Part shown: positions 9,068 to 17,359 of the stretch, in pieces
How the letters are laid out: every line of letters starts with the position of its first letter
Numbering within the stretch: the first letter of the stretch is position 1
DNA from: Microcaldota archaeon
GTDB taxonomy: Archaea > Micrarchaeota > Micrarchaeia > Micrarchaeales > Micrarchaeaceae
Direction: 5' to 3'
Assembly: GCA_021792295.1 (NCBI GenBank)
Contig: JAJYUY010000003.1
Span: 1 to 39,465, forward strand
DNA: 39,465 nucleotides
The notes under the pieces: generated by a model
What the model saw: only the letters and a program-made list of their open reading frames with translations
What the model was told of the DNA's origin: nothing
Database searches by the model: none
Program-made: the position numbers and the translations under genes

Positions 9068-10177
9068 ATGGGGGAAGATTACTACAAGATACTTGGGGTT
9101 GGCAAGAACGCCAGCCAGGACGAGATAAAGAGCGCCTTCAGGGCGCTCGCGCTAAAGTATCATCCCGACCGCAACAAGGAGAAGGGGGCGGAGGAGCACT
9201 TCAAGAGCATCAACGCCGCCTATGCGGTCCTCAGCGACCCGGAGAAAAGGAAACAATACGACGCATACGGACCTGACGCGTTCAGCCAGCGATACAGCCA
9301 GGAGGATATCTTCAGAAACTTCGACTTCGAGAGCGTCTTCAGGAACATGGGCTTCGACATTGGGGGCGACGACATCTTCTCCAGCATGTTCGGATTCGGG
9401 CAGCAGGGCAGGAGGGCCGACATAGGAAACGACATACTCGCCAGCGTAAGGATAACCATAGAGGAGGCGGCGAGGGGAGCTACGAAGAGGCTGCGGATTT
9501 CACATATAAAGGCGTGCGACAGGTGCGGGGGGCGGGGAGGGGAACCGGGCACGAAAGAGATCCAGTGCAGCAGATGCGGTGGCAGCGGGCACGTGCAGCA
9601 GACGGCGAGAACCCCGTTCGGGATGATAAGGACGGTCGGCGCGTGCGACAGGTGCGGGGGGCGGGGAAGATACTTCGAGAGGGCCTGTAGGAAGTGTAAT
9701 GGGAGCGGCGCGATGCGCGTCAATGATGAGGTGGAGGTTGCCATACCAAAAGGGGTCGACACGGGCTCGAGGCTAAGGCTGCAGGGGATGGGCGACTTCG
9801 GAAAGGACAGGGTGGGCGACCTTTACATAGACATTGAGGTGCAGGAAAGCAGGCTCTTCAGGAGGGAGGGCGATATGCTGTACAATGAGCTGCACATACC
9901 GCTCCATATCGCGCTGTTGGGCGGGGAGGCGATGGTGCAGACGATAGGCGGCGGCAGGAAGGTCAGGATAGAGCCAGGGGTGCAGAACAACTCCAAGATA
10001 GTGCTTAGGGGAGAGGGCATGCCGCACATGAGAGGATCGTCGAAAGGTGACCACGTGGCGACCGTCATTGTGGATATACCGAAGCATCTCTCGGACGAGC
10101 AGAGGAGGCTTGTGAAGAAGCTCGCCGATCTGAATGCCGACGACGAAGACAAGGTAAGGAAGTTTGGGATATTCTGA
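9068..10177 (+). CDS. dnaJ: Chaperone DnaJ (Hsp40, zinc-finger type)
   Basis: J domain ([54 protein letters not shown]) and four CxxCxGxG-type repeats. Confidence 0.97.
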   Translation: MGEDYYKILGVGKNASQDEIKSAFRALALKYHPDRNKEKGAEEHFKSINAAYAVLSDPEKRKQYDAYGPDAFSQRYSQEDIFRNFDFESVFRNMGFDIGGDDIFSSMFGFGQQGRRADIGNDILASVRITIEEAARGATKRLRISHIKACDRCGGRGGEPGTKEIQCSRCGGSGHVQQTARTPFGMIRTVGACDRCGGRGRYFERACRKCNGSGAMRVNDEVEVAIPKGVDTGSRLRLQGMGDFGKDRVGDLYIDIEVQESRLFRREGDMLYNELHIPLHIALLGGEAMVQTIGGGRKVRIEPGVQNNSKIVLRGEGMPHMRGSSKGDHVATVIVDIPKHLSDEQRRLVKKLADLNADDEDKVRKFGIF

Positions 10178-10321
10178 ATCAGATATACACAGCATTCGTC
10201 GGTCTTGTTATCTGGCGTATCTAGCGTCATTACGTGACAAGATTCTGTTGAATATGGCCAATATTGTCGCGAAGTTCCTGCCGGTGCAAGATTGATATAT
10301 TTAATCAGCCGAAATACAACT

Positions 10322-11104
10322 ATGCAGACCTGCAGGAATGGCGCTATTGACCGCGATGCTAGGGCGGCTTATGCTCAGGCGGACGGGAGAGGGGGCGTTG
10401 GTTGCATCGGCTTCAGGGGCATGTGGTACTCGCTTTTTTGCGGGTCTGTGCCGCCAGGTGATAGGCAGAGGGCAGAGCTAATGCTCTCCCATGCATTCGA
10501 GTACCTTGCCACGCGCACAGTAAGGGGAAATGACCTATTGGCATGGGAGAACGGCGGGTTTATAGCGCGAACCGATTTCCATCCGGGCAATGAAGGGCTT
10601 CGGTGGAGAAGCCTGGCCGGAGCGCCCGTATGCGGGGGGAAAGGCTCCGGTGGGTATCCTGATGCAAGCGTGTACGAAAGAGACGGTGCTGTTGGCAGCC
10701 TCATCCGACAATCGGATTGCGAGATGGAAAGGGCAGCCAGGAGGAATTGGGGCAGGGTTCATGTTACAATCGTCCCGGCCATGGTCAGGGGCGCCATATA
10801 TGGCGCAGTGGTTTACGGGTATCTCAAGGCGCGGGGTATGGGTGTGGATTACGCGTTTGCAGGTTATTCCAGCGGGAGGCGCTCGCTGCCGCCGCCAGAG
10901 TACGCAACAGAGACCGTGCACATTACCAAGGGCCAATCGGCGCTACTGCGAAGGGAATCCATGGGACGGAATGGGTGCATCTGGATTGTGGACAATGCGA
11001 TAGACACTGGGGAGACCGTGCAGAGAATCGCGGCGTATTTCAGGCGCATGGTCGACGAAGATAGGATAAGCATAATGGTCGCGAAAGAGCCGACACTCTG
11101 GTGA
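10322..11104 (+). CDS. Phosphoribosyltransferase-like protein (weak similarity)
   Basis: C-terminal GCIWIVDNAIDTGETVQRIAAYF resembles the PRPP-binding loop of type I PRTases; ORF-track start 10292 is a TTG inside a TATA-like gatatatttaatc, so ATG 10322 is preferred. Confidence 0.5.
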   Translation: MQTCRNGAIDRDARAAYAQADGRGGVGCIGFRGMWYSLFCGSVPPGDRQRAELMLSHAFEYLATRTVRGNDLLAWENGGFIARTDFHPGNEGLRWRSLAGAPVCGGKGSGGYPDASVYERDGAVGSLIRQSDCEMERAARRNWGRVHVTIVPAMVRGAIYGAVVYGYLKARGMGVDYAFAGYSSGRRSLPPPEYATETVHITKGQSALLRRESMGRNGCIWIVDNAIDTGETVQRIAAYFRRMVDEDRISIMVAKEPTLW

Positions 11105-11119
11105 AGTAAAGCTACTTCA
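11102..11119. terminator. Shared palindrome spanning the stop codons of two convergent genes
   Basis: TGAAGTA-AAGC-TACTTCA, perfect 7-bp stem with 4-nt loop; includes TGA of the + gene and TAG of the - gene. Confidence 0.5.
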
Positions 11120-13076
11120 GCCTTATCGAGTCGAGGTCGCGCGGGCTTCTAGCATCGGCGTGCATGAGCCTGCCAAGGGTCCTTGAGAGGTCCTCGCACT
11201 TGCGCTCCTCGCCGTGCATCACGAATATGCTCTTCGGCCTCGGCTTCAGCCCCTCCGTGAAGTTTATCAGTTGGCGCCTGTCGCTGTGGCCGGATATGCC
11301 GCTCACCCTCCTGACCTCCATGTTGACCTTTATTGGGACGAGCTTGCCGTCCCCGTTCGGCAGTGCGACCTCGCTTAGGCCGTTCTCTATCCTCCTCCCC
11401 AGCGAGTTAAGGCTGTTGTACCCTACGAAAAGCAGCTTGTTCTGCGGCGAGTCCGCCAGCCTCTTGAAGTACTCTACGCTGGTACCCCCGTTCATCATGC
11501 CCCCGCTCGCGAGTATTATCGCGGGGCCATGGTCGAAGACCTCCTCGCGCTCGCCCTTCACTATCTCGAATATCTCGCTCTCGAACGGGGACTTGTTGTT
11601 CAGGATCCTGTTCCTCAGGCTCTCCTTCAGGTATTCCGGGTACGCCGTGTGCATCGCGCTCGCCTCGAGTATCATCCCGTCGAGGTAGACAGGCACCTCC
11701 ATCTTGTACTCGGGCCGCTTGTTCATGTAGTTCTCGAGTATCAGCTGCACCTCCTGCGATCTTCCCACCGCGACGAGCGGTATCAGCACCTTGCCGCCCT
11801 TGTCTATGGTGGACTTGACCTCGCCCATGAACTGCCGTTCGACCTCGTCTCTGCTCTTCCCTATGTCGTTTGCTGCGCCGTAGGTGCTCTCTATGAACAG
11901 GGAATCGACCCTCGGATACCTAGTCGACGCAGGGTCGTACAGGCGCGTGAAGCCATACTTCATGTCGCCGGTGTAGACTATGTTGTGCATGCCCTCCCCG
12001 ACGTGAAGGTGCACTATCGCGCTGCCGAGTATGTGGCCCGCGTTGTGGTATGTGAGCTTCAGCTCGTCGGTTATGTTGGTAACCTCGCCGTAGTCCCTGA
12101 CGACCATGTGGGTAAGCATCTTCCTTATGTCCTTCTCGCCGTAGAGGGGCGTGCCGCCCACCCTCTGGCTGAGCCGTATGTAGTCGCTGAGCAGCAGCGC
12201 CGCCAGGTCGCGCGTGGGCGGAGTGCAGTAAACAGGGCCCTCGTAGCCTGACTTGAACAGATAGGGGATGAAGCCGGTGTGATCCATGTGGGCGTGGGAG
12301 ACGACGATCGCGTCCAGCTCGCTTATAGAGAGGCTGGCGCTCCCTATGTAGGGGAAGGCCTTGTTGATATCGGAGCCGGCGTTCGCGTCCGCCCCCCTTA
12401 TCGACGACTCCGGGCTAAGCCCGCAGTCTATGAGTATCCTGGAATGGGGAGTCTCGAGGAGCAGACAGCTCCTCCCGACCTCGCTGAACCCCCCCAGCGC
12501 GGTCGCCTTGAGCCACTCGCTTTTCCCTATCGGCTTGTTTATGGTCTTCCCTATGCCTATCATGAACTTCTTCCTGAAGTCGGCCTCGTTGAACATCAGC
12601 TGTCGAACCCTCGATAGTGTGTCGCTCTCCATCGTCGGGGTTCTGAGCACCTTTGGCGTCCAGGCGGTCTCCATCGATATCGCCCGCAGGTTGGAGCCGT
12701 GCTTCCCTATGACGAGCCCTGGCTTCATCGCCTCGACGTGAACCTCGGAGAACTCCGGCACGAACCTTATATTGTTTATCCCGGCCTCCTTTGGGACTAT
12801 CCGCTCTATCGCCTCCTTCGCCCTCTCCGGATCCATGAGCGCGGAAGGGTCGCTCCTCATTATCAGCTTCTTCTTTATGGATGATGCTATGTTCCGGATT
12901 ATCATGTCGTCCTTGTAGAGCGCCTTCAGATTTTTCAGGTAGACGACTATGTCCGGGCCCTCGAACTCGGCCTTTACGTAGCCCGCGTCATCGGGCAGCA
13001 TCGATCTTATCCTCTCAAAAAGTTCCTTGGGGCTTAGCTGCACTCTCTCGTTTGCCCTGGCTTCTTCCATTTCCAA
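11112..13076 (-). CDS. aCPSF1/FttA-type KH-beta-CASP ribonuclease (archaeal transcription termination factor family)
   Basis: 654 aa; N-terminal KH-type segments (PGLVIGKHGSNLRAI), metallo-beta-lactamase motif (VVSHAHMDHTGFIPYLF), beta-CASP region (SGHSDRRQLINF, FVMHGE). Confidence 0.95.
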   Translation of the reverse strand: MEMEEARANERVQLSPKELFERIRSMLPDDAGYVKAEFEGPDIVVYLKNLKALYKDDMIIRNIASSIKKKLIMRSDPSALMDPERAKEAIERIVPKEAGINNIRFVPEFSEVHVEAMKPGLVIGKHGSNLRAISMETAWTPKVLRTPTMESDTLSRVRQLMFNEADFRKKFMIGIGKTINKPIGKSEWLKATALGGFSEVGRSCLLLETPHSRILIDCGLSPESSIRGADANAGSDINKAFPYIGSASLSISELDAIVVSHAHMDHTGFIPYLFKSGYEGPVYCTPPTRDLAALLLSDYIRLSQRVGGTPLYGEKDIRKMLTHMVVRDYGEVTNITDELKLTYHNAGHILGSAIVHLHVGEGMHNIVYTGDMKYGFTRLYDPASTRYPRVDSLFIESTYGAANDIGKSRDEVERQFMGEVKSTIDKGGKVLIPLVAVGRSQEVQLILENYMNKRPEYKMEVPVYLDGMILEASAMHTAYPEYLKESLRNRILNNKSPFESEIFEIVKGEREEVFDHGPAIILASGGMMNGGTSVEYFKRLADSPQNKLLFVGYNSLNSLGRRIENGLSEVALPNGDGKLVPIKVNMEVRRVSGISGHSDRRQLINFTEGLKPRPKSIFVMHGEERKCEDLSRTLGRLMHADARSPRDLDSIRLK

Positions 13077-13107
13077 AGAATCACATTAAACTGGAGCCTG
13101 TATGTCC

Positions 13108-13749
13108 CTATTTCGCCTGGCTTGCTATCTTCTCTATGTCCTTGCCGCTGTATTCCGTATAGCCGGACTTGGTGACCACCGCTATGATCATACCGTCCCC
13201 TGTGGACGCGCTCCTCTTCATCGCTATGGAGAGCGCTCTCGACGCGAGCTTGACTCCCTCCTTTGTGCCGATGCCCTTCTTGTAGGCGTCGTCCAGATAG
13301 CCTGTCGCCATCTCGGTGCCCGCGCCGGTGACGACGTACTTGGACTCGTCGGAATAGCCCCCTATCGGGTCCATGCTGTAAAGCTCCGATTCAGAGCCAT
13401 CGAGTCCTCCTATCATGAGCTGCACGTAATATGGCATCATCTTGTTCTGTTGCAGTATTATCGAGAGGAGCGACGCCGCCGATTTCGGGGACATCGGATG
13501 GTTTTCGCTCATCTTGTAGACCTCGCTGTGCGCCCTCAGGATCCTTATTATCTCCTGCGCGTCGCCAACCGAGCCGGCTACCGTCAGCACGAGGTTATCG
13601 TCTATCCTGAAGACCTTCCTGACAGAGGTGTTGTTCACGAAGTCGCCCATGGTGGACCTCATATCAGCGCCCATCACCACGCCGTCGCTGCAGATAATAC
13701 CGACCGTGGTCGTACCCTTCATATATTTCGCGTATTCCGCTTTGTTCAT
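13108..13749 (-). CDS. psmB: Proteasome beta subunit
   Basis: 213 aa; short propeptide then TTTVGIICSDGVVMGADMRSTMG (N-terminal Thr nucleophile); upstream of the aCPSF1-type gene. Confidence 0.95.
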   Translation of the reverse strand: MNKAEYAKYMKGTTTVGIICSDGVVMGADMRSTMGDFVNNTSVRKVFRIDDNLVLTVAGSVGDAQEIIRILRAHSEVYKMSENHPMSPKSAASLLSIILQQNKMMPYYVQLMIGGLDGSESELYSMDPIGGYSDESKYVVTGAGTEMATGYLDDAYKKGIGTKEGVKLASRALSIAMKRSASTGDGMIIAVVTKSGYTEYSGKDIEKIASQAK

Positions 13750-13903
13750 CTAGAACACCCAACCTTAATATGATCAAGTCCGTCATTTTAGTGTATTACC
13801 GCCTTCTGGTCTGCGCTTTGGTTTTAAAGGATTGCCGACTGCTGAAACCGGTCGAACCAGAAAAAATGACAGTTATACTTTGTAACAATACATATATATT
13901 TGT

Positions 13904-13925
13904 TGTGCCGGCATCGGCCGGCACA
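13904..13925 (-). terminator. GC-rich hairpin directly after the TRAM gene stop codon
   Basis: TGTGCCGGC-ATCG-GCCGGCACA, perfect 9-bp stem with tetraloop, 1 nt from the gene end. Confidence 0.5.
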
Positions 13926-13926
13926 T

Positions 13927-14184
13927 TCATATTATGACGCTGCCGTTGCCTATGAACTGGTGCTTCGGGTTCTTCAGCTCGGCGTAGACGAATGTGCGGT
14001 ACACCTTGGTCACTCGCACGTCGTATGTGTTGCCTATCTTCGTCTTCGCGTTCCTTACAAAGACGACCAGGTTCCCTATCTTGCCTATGCCCTCTCCCCT
14101 CGCACCCTTCGCGTCTACCTTTATCCCGTAGACCTGCCCCTCCTCTATCCCTGAGATTCTATAGTCCGGTATTCCCATCTCCAT
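13927..14184 (-). CDS. TRAM domain protein (small RNA-binding protein)
   Basis: EEGQVYGIKVDAKGARGEGIGKIGNLVVFVRNAKTKIGNTYDVRVTKVYRTFVYAEL matches the TRAM beta-barrel pattern. Confidence 0.88.
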   Translation of the reverse strand: MEMGIPDYRISGIEEGQVYGIKVDAKGARGEGIGKIGNLVVFVRNAKTKIGNTYDVRVTKVYRTFVYAELKNPKHQFIGNGSVII

Positions 14185-14360
14185 CCACCCATTCCTTTGG
14201 CGGATTCGCACCCACCAAAACCCAATAGGTAATGGGACACTAGACTTATTAAAGCTATTCTACAGCTATGTGGAAAGACGAACATGAAGCACTCTATGTT
14301 GTGCTTTTGATGCGGTTTCGCAGCTGTTGGGCCCGGAGACTTGGTAGTTGCAGGGAGAAT

Positions 14361-14380
14361 GGTGGCGGCAATCCGCCACC
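14361..14380 (-). terminator. GC-rich hairpin just after the TFB stop codon
   Basis: GGTGGCGG-CAAT-CCGCCACC, perfect 8-bp stem, 4-nt loop. Confidence 0.5.
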
Positions 14381-14384
14381 AGGA

Positions 14385-15503
14385 TCAGAGGTTGACGTCT
14401 ATGTCAAGCTGCTCCTTCAGCTCCCTATACCTGTTCCTTATAGTTACCTCTGTCACGCCGGCAACGTCGGCGACCTCCTTCTGGGTCCTGCGCTCCCCGG
14501 CGAGCGCGCCTGCTATGTAAACGGCTGCGGCGCTGACCCCGGTCGGGCTCCTCCCCGATATCAGACCCTTCTTCATTGCGTTCCGTAGCAGTTGCACCGC
14601 CTTCTCCTGCGCGTCTCCGCTGAGCTTTAGCGCATTTATGTACCTGGGCACGTAGCTCACAGGGTCGGTCAGCGGGATCTTCAGGTCGAGCTCGTGGGAT
14701 ATTACCCTGTAGGCCCTGCCTATCTCCTTCTTCGGAAGCCCGGATATGTTCGCGATCTCGTCGAGAGTCCTCGGCATGCCCGCCTGTCTGCACGACGCGT
14801 ATATGACCGCCTGGACCACGGTCTCTATCGGTCGACCCCTTATCAGGTTGTTCTGCACGCACTTCCTGTAGAGCAGCGCCGCGCTCTCGCGTATGTTCTC
14901 AGGCAGCCCGAGGTAGCTCGACACGCGGTTCAGCTCCGGCAGGGCGATAAGGTAGTTGCGCTCGCTCGAGCTGGCTATGCTCGCGCGCTTGTGCCACTTC
15001 CTCATTCGGTAGAGCTGTGCCTGCCTCTTCGATGGTATGCGCACCCCCCTTATGTCCTTGTTGTAAAGATCTATCTCGGTAACAAGCCCCTTGTTCGGCT
15101 TCGTGTACCTTATCGGGGCGCCGGTCCTCGCCCTCGAGCTCCTCTGGTCCGCGTCGAAAGCCCTCCATTCTGGGCCCATGTCCGTCGCGTTCTCCCCGAT
15201 GACGAGCCCGCAGTTGTTGCACACAAGCTCCCCCCTTTCGTTGTCGACAAGAAGGTCGGTGCTGCTGCAGCTCGGGCACTTCCTTATGCGCCCGGAGCCG
15301 AGGTCTGCGGGCTGCTGCGGCTGCGCGCCCTGGGAGATCCTCGCATGCTGGCTCGCATCGGGCGCCTCTCCGGGAGCGGGCACCTCCTCCACGTTTATCA
15401 TGTTGTCCTTGAGGACCACCTTCTTGGACGCACCTGGCTGCGTCTTCTTGGGCCTCGTTTTCGTCACGGTTCTTGTCACGGTCTTTGAAGTTGTCTTCAC
15501 CAT
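14385..15503 (-). CDS. tfb: Transcription initiation factor TFB
   Basis: Zinc ribbon KCPSCSSTDLLVDNERGELVCNNCGLVIGE, B-reader/linker (MGPEWRAFDADQRSSRARTGAP), two cyclin-like repeats; start set at ATG 15503 (track start 15515 is TTG). Confidence 0.96.
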   Translation of the reverse strand: MVKTTSKTVTRTVTKTRPKKTQPGASKKVVLKDNMINVEEVPAPGEAPDASQHARISQGAQPQQPADLGSGRIRKCPSCSSTDLLVDNERGELVCNNCGLVIGENATDMGPEWRAFDADQRSSRARTGAPIRYTKPNKGLVTEIDLYNKDIRGVRIPSKRQAQLYRMRKWHKRASIASSSERNYLIALPELNRVSSYLGLPENIRESAALLYRKCVQNNLIRGRPIETVVQAVIYASCRQAGMPRTLDEIANISGLPKKEIGRAYRVISHELDLKIPLTDPVSYVPRYINALKLSGDAQEKAVQLLRNAMKKGLISGRSPTGVSAAAVYIAGALAGERRTQKEVADVAGVTEVTIRNRYRELKEQLDIDVNL

Positions 15504-15744
15504 ATTTTTCACCAATTAAGCGGTCTCAATAGCATTAAGCTTATATTCCTTTGCAGGATCAGGCAGTAATATTGTGTTGCAATAAGTATTTAAATCTTTT
15601 GGTTAAAGCCTTTTAAATGCTTGTGCGGATTCCGTCGATGGGCAATGCCCCCGAACACGGGCGATGCGTATATATATTTTGTTTAGCGTAAGCATGCTAT
15701 CGGTGTGGGAATGCCAACGAAGAGCGCGGATCCAGGCATGGTGA

Positions 15745-16416
15745 TTGCAGAAAAACCTTAAATACCACATGCGTCGACGTTATTATGAGGCGATTGGATT
15801 GGGGACCATTACTAAACCGGTAGAGAAGCCCGGGATAGAGGGGCTTGTTCGCAGGATCGAGGCTCTGGTGGGCGACCCGGCTGCGGCGGTGAGAAGCGCG
15901 CAGAACATAAGAAGCTATGAGATAGCCTGGGACACGGAATACAACGATCCCATCGGTGCGCTCATGATAAGTATGCAGCACCTCGACCTTGGCTTCTCCG
16001 GGGATCTGGTGAGGAGGCGCGGCATCCCGACAGAGCAGATAGTCGCGAGCGCCATAAAGGTCATCATAGAGGCCGCGGAGCATAGGAAAGATTTCTACGA
16101 GGTCGTACCCGAGATCGCGGACCGCTACATAGACATGATCGGTGGGGACAGGTACGCCAACGTTGTCCAAATAGTGAACAGGCTTGTGGCCGGCCATTAT
16201 CTTTATAGGGACGAGGACGAGGAGATACGCAAGGAGCTGATGGCCGGGGTTGACGGGCTGGATGAGACGCATCGGCAATGGGAGGCGGAGATCGCGCTCG
16301 AGGACCACGAGGAGGAGCGAAAAGAGATCAAGGAGGATGCGCTGGCGGAATTGGAGGCCATCCTGGCCAAGATGGAAAAAAATATCGCTGGAGTGCGGCC
16401 ATTGCTCAGGGATTAA
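15745..16416 (+). CDS. Hypothetical acidic, probably alpha-helical protein
   Basis: 223 aa with coherent composition and long helical C-terminus; start uncertain (track start is TTG; ATG 15769 possible). Confidence 0.55.
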   Translation: MQKNLKYHMRRRYYEAIGLGTITKPVEKPGIEGLVRRIEALVGDPAAAVRSAQNIRSYEIAWDTEYNDPIGALMISMQHLDLGFSGDLVRRRGIPTEQIVASAIKVIIEAAEHRKDFYEVVPEIADRYIDMIGGDRYANVVQIVNRLVAGHYLYRDEDEEIRKELMAGVDGLDETHRQWEAEIALEDHEEERKEIKEDALAELEAILAKMEKNIAGVRPLLRD

Positions 16417-16810
16417 CGATAAGGTTAGCGGCGGGCCGTAGCCCTCTTTCTGTTTTAGGCAGCATTCGTCTGAGCGGCCATACTGGCCTTGCATGCTCAC
16501 CGTGCACCTATCGGCCGTTTCATCCGTCGCGGCGCGCTCGTATTGTCATCGCTTGTGCGCCGTTGCGGTATCGTTTCTGCTCCGAATAAGGCCTTAAGCC
16601 ATGTGCACTCTGCATGAGAGGAGCTTCCTCCTTTCGGTAGGCTGCCCGCCCGCCGCCGATATTATATGGCGCCCATGGTATAAAGCACTTGCCGTGGGAC
16701 AGGGATCTGTCTTTCGGTCCACGCCATTTTGCAGGAGCATTGATGGACGGGACTGGACCCAAACCGCCGCGTTTGCATAGTAATTTATTGATTGGCAGAG
16801 AAATGGGGAT

Positions 16811-17092
16811 ATGGCTGTGGGATTCTGGCAGATGGTGGGGGGCGGGGTGCTCGTGGTAGTGCTCATGGTGCTGCTGCTAGGCGTCATATACCTTATCGGG
16901 AGGCCGCTCCTTAAGCTCATATTCGGCGTGATAACCAACAGCATACTTGGGTTGATAGCGATATTCGCGGTCGATTTCCTGTTCAACCTAGGGATACCGC
17001 TAAGGCTCTATACTCTTATCCCAACAGCGCTCTTCGGCCTGGCCGGTGTCGGAACCCTCATTATACTCAGGCTCTTTGGGATTCCGCTCTAG
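16811..17092 (+). CDS. BofA-like small membrane protein
   Basis: 93 aa, three hydrophobic segments; NSILGLIAIFAVDFLFNLGIPLRLYTLIPTALFGLAGVGTLIILRLFGI resembles the BofA family pattern. Confidence 0.6.
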   Translation: MAVGFWQMVGGGVLVVVLMVLLLGVIYLIGRPLLKLIFGVITNSILGLIAIFAVDFLFNLGIPLRLYTLIPTALFGLAGVGTLIILRLFGIPL

Positions 17093-17100
17093 CCGTACTC

Positions 17101-17112
17101 TAGCGATCGCTA
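17101..17112. terminator. 12-nt perfect palindrome overlapping the histone stop codon between convergent genes
   Basis: TAGCGATCGCTA; its last three bases are the complement of the histone TAG. Confidence 0.35.
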
Positions 17113-17307
17113 TTCGCACGCGAGGCGTATGTCCGACAGCTCGACCGTCTTCCTCTTCGCGTGCTTCGACAGCTTCACCGCCTTCTGCGATATCCTGAAC
17201 GCGGTCCTGTTGAGCTGCTTGCGCAGCTCCTCCGCCGCCGCCGCACTTATCCTCTCTGCACCTGCCTCTTTCAGGATCCGCTTAACGGTGTGCTCGGAGA
17301 TGTACAT
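17110..17307 (-). CDS. Archaeal histone-fold protein
   Basis: 65 aa; VKRILKEAGAERISAAAAEELRKQLNRTAFRISQKAVKLSKHAKRKTVELSDIRLA. Confidence 0.92.
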   Translation of the reverse strand: MYISEHTVKRILKEAGAERISAAAAEELRKQLNRTAFRISQKAVKLSKHAKRKTVELSDIRLACE

Positions 17308-17359
17308 TGAATCGTGATATATGGAAAATCGGCTCTAAAAGGATTGCGCCGCACTTCCG

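Noticed and set aside
11529-12251. 240-aa plus-strand ORF inside the aCPSF1-type gene
   Set aside because: Antisense shadow ORF, no recognisable domain
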